Of a DNA stretch of 64,000 bases, positions 11,665-22,060 are shown in pieces (positions within the stretch are counted from its first letter, which is position 1; each line of letters begins with the position of its first letter). Source of the stretch: Hygrocybe punicea (lineage: Eukaryota > Basidiomycota > Agaricomycetes > Agaricales > Hygrophoraceae). Below the pieces are notes generated by a model. That model had not been told where the DNA came from. It saw only the letters and a list, made by a program, of their open reading frames with translations, and ran no database searches. A program made the translations under genes and the position numbers. The stretch covers positions 4,278,001 through 4,342,000 of the forward strand of contig OY744468.1 of NCBI GenBank assembly GCA_963556145.1. The letters are read 5' to 3'.

Positions 11665-13079
11665 ACATAATTTCCTAGCAGCCAATCAGAGCATGAATAA
11701 ATCTCCTACTGAATGTAAATCTCATATTGTGCAGTGAATGAGAGCAAATAAAATACTGAAAAAATACAAGGACATAACTGAGTATGCCCCTTCAGGTTGG
11801 TGATGAAATTATAGCTAGTTGTGCAGAGAAACCCATGGTCAAGAGCAAAGTGTCGGACTACTGATAGTAATATATACATTGTGACTGATTGCATATTTCG
11901 ACTTCATTCACCACCATTGTCCTTCGCCAGCAGCCACTGCCAACTTCCACATCACCATCACCCACAGCATTGAATACAATGAGGGAGGGCAAGGCCAGGA
12001 GGTGGTGTGCCCACATACTGGCCCAGGTAAGTCCCCAGTCCCTCACCACTAATTTTCTGTGACCACCACTATAACCTTAGCCAACAAGAGGGCATGACGA
12101 TGATGACATGGCATAGATGCAAGCAACGATGATGACAAGGATGGGGACAGGAGGCATGAGAAACAGGGAGGGCAACAATGAGAAGTCTCCCCACCTTCCC
12201 TGCTGCTACCCGAGCCAACCCCACCTTGCAAATATGTATGTCTGCGTCAATTGATGCATGCATGGCATTTGCGAGGTGTTCAGGACAGATGTGTATATGC
12301 AACCCCCACTGATTCCTCAATTCAGCAGGATTTTTTTCTCTTTCTTTTTTTTGGGTGTAAATTAGCCTATGTACATGTAAAGAAGAGTGAGAAAGTGGAG
12401 CTTTCCATCAGCAACAGCGAGCTCAAATGCAAGTGTCCTCCACCTGTGATGTACCCATTAACAGGTGGGTACCCTGAAAACACCTCATGAATGCCGTGCA
12501 CATGTCAATTGACATGGACATACATATTCATGAGGTGGGGTTGGCTCAGGAGGTGGCAGCAAAGGAAGGCAGGAAGGAAAACACCTTGTGAATGCCATGC
12601 ATGCATCAATTTATGTGGCTGTACGTATTCATGAGGAGGGGTTGGCTTGGGAGGTAGGGAGGCAGAGCAGTAGGGAGGGCAGGGAGATGTTGCCCTCCTT
12701 GTTGCTCATGCTCTCCTGTCCTCATTGTCATCATTGTCATTGCTTGCATTTACACTGCATTGTCATTGTTGGGCCCTCTCGGTTATAGCTGCATCACAGA
12801 AAATTAGTGGAGGGGAGGTGAGTGACTGGGGCTAGTAGGTGGGCACACCCTAGCTCTATTGTTGTCATTGTTGCTGGCAATGTGGTGGTAGAGGTAGTGA
12901 AAAGGTTAGCAAAAACTGCAGGAAAAAAAACCCTGCGTGAGGTTTGCCAGAGGGATGTGAGAGGGGAAGGCAATTCTATTTCTAGATTGACCGTGCGAGG
13001 CTAGTCTGCAAGATGGGTTTCCTGTGACATAATTACCCCATCTTGCAGACCTCAAAAACCTTCATAGAAGTCCCACCTT
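11665..13079. other. Mosaic of dispersed repeats, no gene
   Basis: Two or three diverged copies of a module are visible: gcatgcat-type segment, tcaattgatg, gcgaggtg, a Ser/Gly/Arg-like stretch, and a gtgggcacacc hairpin before a ggtaag-like site (near 11960-12060, 12200-12300 and 12580-12860). The same module recurs at 27190-27480. Purine/pyrimidine asymmetry produces short frames that I do not believe. Confidence 0.5.
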
Positions 13080-13520
13080 AGGTAGTCAAATACTCAAGCT
13101 ATCCTTGAAAGAACACCTGTTCCATAAATCCGACACCTGTCCACATCATTCTATCTTTGACCAAGGGCGGAAATCGCAATTTTCAGAATCTTGATTTTTT
13201 GGGATCGTGAGAGGTAAGCCACTGGCTGGTTTACCAGCTGGTTCAACCTCATTTCAATGCTGTAGCATGGTGAAGGGCTGCACAATACTGGCCCACATCC
13301 ATTGGATCATAGTCTGGCTTGCAATGTTGCTTTGGATATGAATCGCCCTCACTGAGGTCCCTGAAGGGATGCAAAGGGTGTGAAAATGGGATGCAAAGGG
13401 GTGAAAATGGATTCCCAGGTGCCAGGCTCAATTATTACTCTTCTAGCTAAACCATTGCAATAACATCTGTTGCACATTTTCTACAGCAGCAACTGTTAGA
13501 GATGTGTAAGTAACTCCAGA
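13080..13520 (+). pseudogene. Tc1/mariner-type transposase 5' fragment (second copy)
   Basis: Bases 13080-13345 match the reverse complement of about 46060-46340, including the untranslated leader and the start codon. The frame opens at about 13269 as MVKGCTI..HWIIVWLA and stops at TGA within 25 codons. The corresponding sequence at 46155 is the N-terminus of a DDE transposase, so this is a truncated sister copy. Similarity is lost beyond about 13400. Confidence 0.75.
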
Positions 13521-14002
13521 CAGAATGGAGTTAATCGGACGACCGGAGGTGTGAACTCTTGAAGTAGTTCAGCTACTTCCTTAAGTCATACTGAGTAGGC
13601 ATGGGGTGGATGGAGCGGAGTTAGTCTGGAGGTTCGGACTAAAGATGGAGAGTAATAGTGAGCTTAAGGCAAAGCCTTAAGTTTGAGGATGAATAAGATA
13701 AGGGGTGCTCAAGTTGATTTTCAGAACAGAGTTACAGGACATTGTAGTTCTAGCTTATATACTTGGTAAACTAATTGTTATGTCCTTAGTAATGTAGAAC
13801 TCTGGAAGGGGAACTGGAGTTTGGAGAAGGATAAAAGGAATAAAAGGTTGCTATGTACAGTGACAAGTATACAAAGGGTAGGAACAGAAAGAAGTCCAGA
13901 GTGATGGAGATGAAGAAGAATAGTGAATATAATAAGGAAGGGAACAATAACGTATGCGAGAGGATATAATAAGATAAAGGGGGACAGAAACATCTGGAGC
14001 GG
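13521..14002. other. Spacer without a recognisable gene
   Basis: AT-rich sequence with only short chance frames. It ends in an A/G-rich run directly before the solo LTR at 14003. Confidence 0.4.
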
Positions 14003-14244
14003 TGTAGAGATCCATATCTCTGTGGGCACATATCCTTCTATTTTCCTTCATCCCCCTTCCCTCTGCATTCCCCTCTATTCATTATATTCCATTTCCTTAG
14101 TACACTCCCTTTTATAGATACTATACAGTACCTATATAGTGTTTTGTGTACATACATACAAACAAGCTGAGTTTTGGGTTTTCACCCCAATGACAAGGAC
14201 TTGCACACCCCAAATCTGTGCCTACAAAGGTCATGTTCACCACA
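14003..14244 (-). mobile_element. Solo 242-bp LTR, family E
   Basis: 242 bp, tgtagagatcc..ttcaccaca as written here, with a 4-bp TSD GCGG at 13999-14002 and 14245-14248. The same 242-bp unit occurs at 32912-33153 and 43177-43418. The orientation is set by the full-length copy, whose primer-binding site lies on the minus strand. Confidence 0.85.
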
Positions 14245-14248
14245 GCGG

Positions 14249-14727
14249 AGATCATCGGAATCTGTCGGAGTTGCATGGGTATGACAGCAATGGGAGTCAT
14301 ATTGATGTAAACTAGTTGACATTGTCCAGAGGTATATTGAGCTGGCCACATTTGAATGCTTTGATGTCCTGCACAGCATATTGCATTATCAAAACAGCAG
14401 TTTCAGCATTGATTTCCAACCACTCCTGTAGATCTTGCAATCTGAAATATTCCAGTGTTAGCTGTGAAATCTGTCAAAATCCCCTGCTTTTCAAAAGTGG
14501 TCCATACAGAGCAAATTCAATCTCATCCCCATTGCAATCTGGGTGTCCATCGAGAAAGCAGAACCATGGCACAATGTCTGGATATTTAGTGGTGGGAATG
14601 GGGGCTTATGTAGGCATGGGGGCTTGTATAGGCTGTGCAGGTGGTGCCAGTTGCATAGGTTGAATGGGAGGCAGATATTGGAAGGAGTGGGGGTGGTACA
14701 GTGGATACATTGGCGGTTGGTGGATCA
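14249..14727 (-). pseudogene. Degenerate ORF, minus strand, family not identified
   Basis: Minus-strand translation from about 14610 to 14330 is open over most of its length and looks protein-like: WFCFLDGHPD, then a helical segment QDLQEWLEINAETAVLIMQY followed by a Lys/Val-containing tail. The WL.I..ETA.LI..Y pattern resembles a small helical (SAM-like) module, but the family is a guess. Stops at both ends mark it as a remnant. Confidence 0.4.
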
Positions 14728-14883
14728 TCGTTGTAGAAACTCAACGTCCCTATGAGTCTGTATCATCAATATATGACGAATCCAGACAAACCCGATGCCT
14801 CCAAATGACTTGCATTCCAACCCGATGTAACCCGACGTTATGTGACATGATGTGACATGATGTAACCCGATGTGACCCGACGT

Positions 14884-16598
14884 TGAAAGGGTGCACCACG
14901 GTAATGTGAACGGAATCAAATACCAACTCTACCACAGTGCTGTACAAATTCTGAGGGGTTCAATCTCAATCCAAAAGGTTAATAAAAATACTCAGAGGTG
15001 CTCTGGATAGCTGCGATGATGTTTCTGATGTGCGCGATGTGTGCGATGTGTGTGGTGTGTGCGAAACAGTCGGCGATGTTTTCAGTGTATACATAGCACT
15101 TTGTAGAAGGAATGCAAAGTTTAATAGAGCATAGCGGAGTTATTGCATGGACGGCGCAGTAAAGAGGTGATATGATAGACTGGAATCGGGGGTATACAAG
15201 ACGTTGTAGATGCAGGTTCTTGGTGGCTTCGGAACTATATAAGAAGAAATAATAAAGATCCTAACCAGTGGGTGTCAGCGTAGAAGTGACTGGATAAATC
15301 AGTGTCGGGAATAGTAGTAAAAGGAAGGGAATGTTAGTAAAAGTAAAGCCGCCGCGGAAAACTGGACTAATAACGATGAATCCGGCGATGAACGGAGTGA
15401 AAACGGATAAATAACGACGAACCCGATGATGCCGACAATGTCGGGTACGGCGGGTCGGGTCAGAAACGATGAACAAATAACGGGAACAACGATAAAGACG
15501 ATGATGTGAACTATAAAAAGTCTAAGGGCTACTAGGACGAGCTTGTAAAGGGATTAAAAGATGCTTCTGACTAAAGGGAAACGGGGACTAATGGTATCTT
15601 TTTTTTTTTGTATGGTCGTCGGGGACCATTTTTATAGTACATGAGTGTGTAGCTACTTTCGGACATGTCTACTTCGGCCGATAGAAACTACAAAGAAACA
15701 CTGGAATGGGGAAGTGGAAAGGGGGGTTGCAAAGCAACGAAGACAGGAAAGTGGAGGGGAAAATGAATATCCATGAAAAAGATGGAAAATGTCCTACATA
15801 TCTCCGAAAGGACGACGGGATGCATAAATATGGTAAGTCCGAAGTCGGGGATTGAGTCCGAAGAGATCCATCTCCTGGAATTGGAACTCCAAGGCGTTTG
15901 AGGCTGCCGGATTTAGCCCAAAAGCGGCCGTCACAAAGCGGCATGTGTCAGGTTACGTCAGTCACGTCGGGTCACGTCACGTCACGTCACGTCGGGTTAC
16001 GTCGGGTTCGAATGCAAGTCGAATGGCGGCATCGGGTTGGTCCGGATTCGTGATATATCGATGATACGGACTCAGAGGGACGTCGACCCTCTACAACGTC
16101 TCTTAGTATGTAAACTATAGAGGGTATTTATGCGAAGTTGGTTGTTAGGACAATAAAGGGTGAAGAAGGCAAGACAAATAGATGGTGCATGATGGAACTA
16201 TGGTGCAATAGAGATGAAATGGAACTGAAACAAGGGGTATAACACCATGCGAAGCAATTTCCAACATATCTAGAGGATAGGAGCTATAATGTTTGAAATA
16301 AGTGAAACATGTCACATAAAGACTTCCCTGGAACTGGAACGGAATCGGAATGGAATAGGGTGAATGGTATAAGCGTGGGTGATGTCAGAGAGGCTCGAAA
16401 TATGTTTCCGAAGGGGCCAAAGAGCTCCGAAGAAAATCGCAGTAATGTTGAAGTATTGCCCGTATCGCGCACATATTGCAGTTGCATCACAATGGAGATA
16501 CATATAAATCAGGATGTTTTGCTGTGAATTGCAGCATGTCAAGGCTAGAATAGGTCCAATAGAACATTTCCATGCTTAGGGACATGCACTGTGTATCA
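14884..16598. mobile_element. LTR family C, itself split by solo LTR A3
   Basis: Starts TGAAAGGG and ends GTGTATCA with TSD ACGT at 14880-14883 and 16599-16602. Without the nested A3 and one copy of its TSD it is about 820 bp. Its first part matches the reverse complement of window bases 61-195. It has no coding capacity that I can recognise. The TG..CA ends and TSD argue for a solo LTR, but orientation is not resolved. Confidence 0.8.
15205..16095 (-). mobile_element. Solo LTR A3 (family A, minus)
   Basis: 891 bp, starting tgtagatgcagg and ending ccctctaca on the plus strand, with 4-bp TSD ACGT at 15201-15204 and 16096-16099. Reverse-complemented it aligns along its whole length with the copies at 40909-41784 and 44748-45576, including the cataaaaacggt-type promoter block (as accatttttatagtac near 15628). 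Confidence 0.9.
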
Positions 16599-16853
16599 AC
16601 GTATGCCGCTTTGTCATGGCTGCTTTTGGACCAAATCCGGCAGCCTCATAAGCCCCAGAGTTCCAATTATAGGAGATGTATCTCTTCGGATGTGATTCCT
16701 GACTTTGGACTTGCCTTATATATGCATCCCCTCATCCTTTTGGAGATATGTAGGACATTTTAGATCTTTTTCTTGGATATTTGCTTTCCCCTCCATTTTC
16801 CTGTCACTGTCGCATTGCAACCCCCCTCTTCAGATCCCCTTTCCAACTTTCCT

Positions 16854-17175
16854 TGTTGTATATCACTTCGCACACTCTCTCTTTCTTTCCTCCTTTAGTA
16901 CTCATGTTCCCTCTTTCGTCCACCCTGATTCCGCACTCGATCACCACACGTCATTTACATGATATCACATTCCCTTTTCACACTTTCACATGTTCACGTT
17001 CTCTCATATATATACCTTCACCATTCGTTCCGCTCCCTCAGTCATCATTGTCCCTGACTGAGGTGAGATCATTTGTCTCTTGTTCTCTAGTACTTTACTC
17101 ATGTATTCGTAGACTCCGATCTACAGGTACATTATACATAGTCATCATTGTCCCTGACTGAGACTCCGATCTACA
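16854..17175 (+). repeat. 5' LTR of copia copy 2
   Basis: 322 bp, TG..CA, with a TATATATACC promoter-like run at about 17006-17015. Its last part holds a repeated cagtcatcattgtccctgactga motif. Confidence 0.95.
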
Positions 17176-17317
17176 GGTTATGCTGCCCTGACCGTCGCAT
17201 ATCATCCTTCCAAAAAAAAGATCAAACACCTCCTCACGCATCATCTCTCTGAGCCACGCCTTTTATTTTACCTTTTTTTTTCACCGAAAATTTCTACGTT
17301 TCTTTTTTCCCTGGAGA

Positions 17318-20300
17318 ATGTCGAACCTGCGTCTCGACCACATCCCTCTCCTTGAGGGGGCCCGGAATTACCGCGATTGGTCGAAATCGATGTGTTACAT
17401 GCTTCTGGGTGAAGACCTTTGGACGTATGTCAGTGAGGGTCGCGATCCTCTCGACCTTGTTCAGTTTGGGACTGTCACCCCCACAAAGCTCACTGAGAAG
17501 ACCTCGGAGCCGGACGTCATCAAAGCTCGCGTCTTCGTCACTAACGACGCGAAGGCCAATGCCATCATATGTCGGCGAGTTTCCCCTCTCGTTGCCGCTA
17601 ACATCCCTTCTCGATGCGATGACAGCGCGCGCTCCACCTGGAAACATCTTCGATCTGCCTACAATCGCGTCGACACTGCAGCGCAATTTACACTTCGCGC
17701 TCACATTGCCGCTCTTCGTCTCCGGGATGCGTCAGATGTTGAACGTTACCTCGGGGAATTTAACTCTGCGAGGGAGCAGTTCTCAAGTATGGGGGTGGCA
17801 TATACTGACTCTGAGGCCATCTACCAGCTCCTTGTGGGCGTCCCGGACACGGGTTCCTGGCTGATCTTCAAGCATGTCACTCTCGCGACGCTTTCCGCTT
17901 CACCCACCGCACTCACCTTCAATCAGGTCACCACACGTCTGCTTGCGGAGTCCCAGCGTGTCGTCGCCTCTGATTCCACCACGGGTCCAGGCTCTGAATA
18001 TGCAAATGTCGTCAAAGAGTCTGGGTCCAGGCCTATCCATAAACATCAGAACAATCCAAACGGTGTCATCTGCTCCAACTGTGGGAAGACCTCCCACGAC
18101 AACAATCACTGTTTCTCTGAAGGCGGTGGCATGGCTGGTTAGAAACCGGACTGGATGTCTCAACATGATGCTCAGCGCAAAGCAACGTCTTCAAAATCTC
18201 GCTTGGAGACAGCCAACATTGTGGTCCCCTCGTCAGATGACACCAGTCTCTTCTGCACTGAGCTCAGCTGCACCTCTGACGAGTTTGCGCTGTTTGCAAA
18301 CCACGCTCTTGCCGCACTTCTGGACTCTGGCACGAGTTCGCACCTCATCATGGATCGCTCCTACTTCTGGACCTTTGATATGACCAAGGCGCTTGATGTT
18401 CACACCGCGAATCACGGCACCCTTGTCACCAATGGCCATGGCGATTGCGTTGTCCTCATTCACTGGATGGGCCATTCACTTTGCGTTCGCTTCCGTGACT
18501 GTCTTCTGGCACCCACTGCAGTCATTAACCTCGTGTCCGTCGGCCGGCTTGTGGAGAACGGCTGGGGGTGCAACTTTGTGGATGGCATGGTAATGGTTTG
18601 TACTCCTCCCAAGATCGGTCGCACCATCTGCTACCAACGCCATCTGGAGAATCGGCTCGGTTTCCTGGACATTGAGTTTATCAGGCCGTCTCACCCCTCT
18701 GCCGCTGCTTCACCCGAGATCGCCGCGTTTGCCAAACCAACCCTATCCAGGGACCTCTGGCATGCACGACTCGGCCATGCCAATGAGGCCGCCGTTAAGC
18801 TCCTGGCCGCTTCATCTGCGGGTGTCACGCTCTCGGGCCCGCCATTCTCCACCTGCGAAGCGTGCATCATTGGGAAACATCCTCGCTGTCCCCACCCTGC
18901 ATCCTCGTCTCGTGCTTCCCATCCTCTAGAACTTGTTCATTGCGACATCTGCGGCCCCTTCCCGGTTCAAACCCCTCATGGGAAACTTTATTTTATCATC
19001 TTCTTAGATGATCACTTGAATGCTCTCAATTTGCAGCTGCTGGCGACTTGCGATCAAGCTCTTTCCGCGTTCGAAATTATCCATCCTTGCTGGGAGAAGG
19101 AGTTTGGTCACAAGCTCTTGAAACTCAGGATGGACAACGCAGGTGAATTCCTCAGCGACGCCTTCACATCCTATCTCGATAGTCACGGCATCGCCCGTCA
19201 ACTGTCTGCTCCATACTCTCACCAACAGAATGGTCGTGCTGAGCGCGTCATTCGCACAATCGAAGGTCGCGTTCATTCCATGATGGCCGCTGTTGGTGCG
19301 CCTCGTAACTTATGGGGGGAGGCTGCCCTCGCTTGCGCTCACATTTTCATGTTAACCCCCTCCCGCATCCTTCCGAATCACCGCAGTCCTCACGAAGCCA
19401 TCACCGGTGCACGCCCTGACGTCTCTCATCTCTGCGTCTGGGGCTCACGCTGCTTCGCCCGCGTTCCGACAGAGTTGCAGACGAAACTTGGACCTCGGTC
19501 GAGGGAGTGCTTATTCATGGGATATCCTGAGGGTGTCAAAGGTTATCGTGTTTGAGATGTAGCTACTGGTACTTTTTTCAATTCCCGTGATGTAATTTTC
19601 GACGAATCTCATTTCCTTCTTTGCTCTTCTGTACCCGGTTCCTCTATCTCCCTTGCACCCACTTCTTCCCTTGTTCCTGTTCCTGTTCCTGATCCCTTTG
19701 TTCCCATATCAGACCCCATCCCTTCTCTTGTCCCTTCTGATCCTGTCCCCTTGCCCACTGCCCCCATCGTAGATCAGATTCCTGTCACTCCTGTGCCTGT
19801 AGTTCCTGTTCCCATTCCGCCCTTAGCTCTTCGCGCCCCTTCTTCCCGTACCAAGACGGCGCTTGGCGAGCTGCACGCTTCCGAGGTCGCCAGTGCAAAA
19901 GCTCGTCGTGAGCATCTCGCCATCGCCCGCACGGAACGCCTCGCTGCCTCCACTCATGTCTTCAACGATGACCATGCGAACCTTGTCTGCTCCGAGTCCG
20001 CGTTCCTCTCCATTCGCAGTGACCGGCCGCGCAACCCTTCTGTTGCCTCGTACAACCTGAAAGTTCCACCTGCCACCTATTCTGAGGCTCGCCAGCGACC
20101 TGACTTCCACGTTTGGGAGGCCACTGTCATCAAAGAACTCGACACTCTCCACTCCATGGGCGTCTACTCTCTCACTCGTCTGCCACCCGGTCGCAAGGCA
20201 ATTGGCAACCGCTGGGTCTTCGAAAACAAGATCGATGGCGACACTCTCACCACCAAAGGTCGTCTAGTAGCCAAAGGGTTTCATCAGATCCCCGGCATCG

Positions 20301-21638
20301 ATTTCGGTCGTACCTTCGCCCCGGTCGCAAAGTCTGCCTCTATCCATCTGGTTGCAGCGATGGCATATCAACATTGCTGGCCCCTTCAATGCTTCGACGC
20401 CACTCGCGCGTTCCTTTGGGGGGAGTTGGAGGAAGAACTTTACATGGCTCTCCCTGACGGCTTTCGGCTTTCTGATGGCGCTTCTCTCCCTGATGGCTCC
20501 GACTCCCTCGATGGCCTTGTCATGCATCTGTGGAAATCAATTTATGGCCTCAAGCAGGCTTCTTGCGTCTGGTACAAGAAGCTTTGGGGGGTCTTGGAGC
20601 GTCTTGGTCTTCGACGCTCGGAGGTCAATCACGCGCTCTTCCACTTCACTGGCACCTGGAGGGGGTCTCCCACTCAGTGTCTCATCGTCATTCATGTTGA
20701 CGATGGCATGGGCACATCATGCTCCAACCCCTTCCTCTCCTGGGTCAAGTCGGAGATTCTTCGTGAGTTTGGTCTCAAGGACCTAGGTGACATTGCCCAG
20801 TTCCTCGGTGTTCAGTTTGACCGCAATCTACAGACCGGGGAGCTTTGGATGCATCAGCAGGATTATATTCGCTCTCTTCTGCGAGATTATGCCCTATCTG
20901 ATTGCAACCCCGTCTCTACCCCCATGGACGCTAAATCTTATCTCTCCTTGTCCATCGCGCCAGCGGCTGACCTCAACGAGTATCAAACCCTCATGGGGAA
21001 ACTGTTATTCATCTCCATCTGCACCCATCCAGACATCTCCTTCGCCGTCAATCGTCTCACGCAATTCAACTCCAGGCCTTTTTCGAACCACCTAGCAGCT
21101 GCCAAACGTCTCATACACTACCTCAAAGCCACAGTTGACCTTGCATTGCACTATATCACCTCTGTGCATCCACTCACGCTTTCAGCCTACTCCGACTCGG
21201 ATTGGGCCAGCCTCGAAGACCGGGTCTCGGTCTCTGGCAACTGTTGGTTTTACGGTTGGTGTCTCATAGACTGGGGCTCCAAGAAGCAACGCACGGTATC
21301 CCTCTCTTCCACTGAAGCCGAATACATTGCACTCACCGTCTGCATCCAATCGGGCCTTTGGATTTGCTCCTCCCTTGATGAAATCTCCCTCCCCTACTCT
21401 CATAGACATACTAGCCGACAATGAGGGCTCAATATGTCTCGCATCAAACACCTCACAACATTCTCGCTCAAAACACATTGACATTCGCTATCATTTCATC
21501 CATCAACACATTGACGCCGGCAAGTTTCTCATCTCGTGAATTCCCAGTGAGATCAATGTCGCCAACATCTTCACGAAGCCCCTGGATCGCGAGGCTCACG
21601 AGTACCTCACCCGTGGCCTCTGCCTCGTCTCTCGTTGA
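17318..21638 (+). pseudogene. Copia Gag-Pol polyprotein with nonsense and frameshift lesions (copy 2)
   Basis: A single frame starts at 17318 and carries Gag, zinc knuckle (CSNCGKTSH..HC, about 18070), protease with intact DSGTSSH (about 18323), integrase, RT (IHVDDG near 20695) and RNase H. Protease and integrase stay in one frame here, which shows that the normal element encodes one continuous polyprotein. Lesions: TAG at 18140-18142 (Gln in copy 1), TGA at 19553-19555 (Trp in copy 1), a 5-nt deletion at about 21400 near the end of RNase H, and TGA at 21537-21539 (Trp in copy 1). The four lesions leave Gag intact to just past the zinc knuckle. The long open stretch from 19751 is the C-terminal part only. 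Inactive by itself. Confidence 0.95.
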
Positions 21639-21662
21639 ATCTGTGTGCTTGTTATGGGGGTG

Positions 21663-21984
21663 TGTTGTATATCACTTCGCACACTCTCTCTTTCTTTCCT
21701 CCTTTAGTACTCATGTTCCCTCTTTCGTCCACCCTGATTCCGCACTCGATCACCACACGTCATTTACATGATATCACATTCCCTTTTCACACTTTCACAT
21801 GTTCACGTTCTCTTGTATATATACCTTCACCATTCATTCCGCTCCCTCAGTCATCATTGTCCCTGACTGAGGTGAGATCATTTGTCTCTTGTTCTCTAGT
21901 ACTTTACTCATGTATTCGTAGACTCCGATCTACAGGTACATTATACATAGTCATCATTGTCCCTGACTGAGACTCCAATCTACA
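21663..21984 (+). repeat. 3' LTR of copia copy 2
   Basis: 322 bp, nearly identical to 16854-17175; four substitutions are seen by eye, all transitions. Confidence 0.95.
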
Positions 21985-22060
21985 TTCCTTTGTAGTTTAC
22001 CATCAGCCAAAATAGACATCACCAAAAGTAGACTACCCATACATGTACTATAAAAACGGT

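Larger units (their letters stand above)
16854..21984 (+). mobile_element. Complete Ty1/copia LTR retrotransposon, copy 2
   Basis: 5,131 bp between identical TSDs TTCCT (16849-16853, 21985-21989). LTRs of 322 bp (16854-17175 and 21663-21984) differ at about four positions, slightly more than in copy 1, so copy 2 is somewhat older or has drifted more. Candidate primer site ggttatgctgccc starts at 17176; the G-rich tract atgggggtg precedes the 3' LTR. It lies inside LTR A2. Confidence 0.97.
14732..22060 (+). mobile_element. LTR family A copy A2, split into three pieces by later insertions
   Basis: Pieces at 14732-14883, 16603-16853 and 21990-22060 are consecutive parts of one family A LTR: tgtagaaactcaacg start; tatgccgctttgtcatgg through ctttccaacttt; ttgtagtttaccatc through ctataaaaacggt. 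The first gap is filled by LTR C (14884-16598, TSD ACGT), the second by copia copy 2 (TSD TTCCT). The right end after 22060 is missing, so this LTR is truncated and only its left flank, TCGT at 14728-14731, is seen. Confidence 0.88.

Noticed and set aside
13495..14002. Possible LTR starting tgttagagatgtg
   Set aside because: No matching right end, TSD or second copy in the window.
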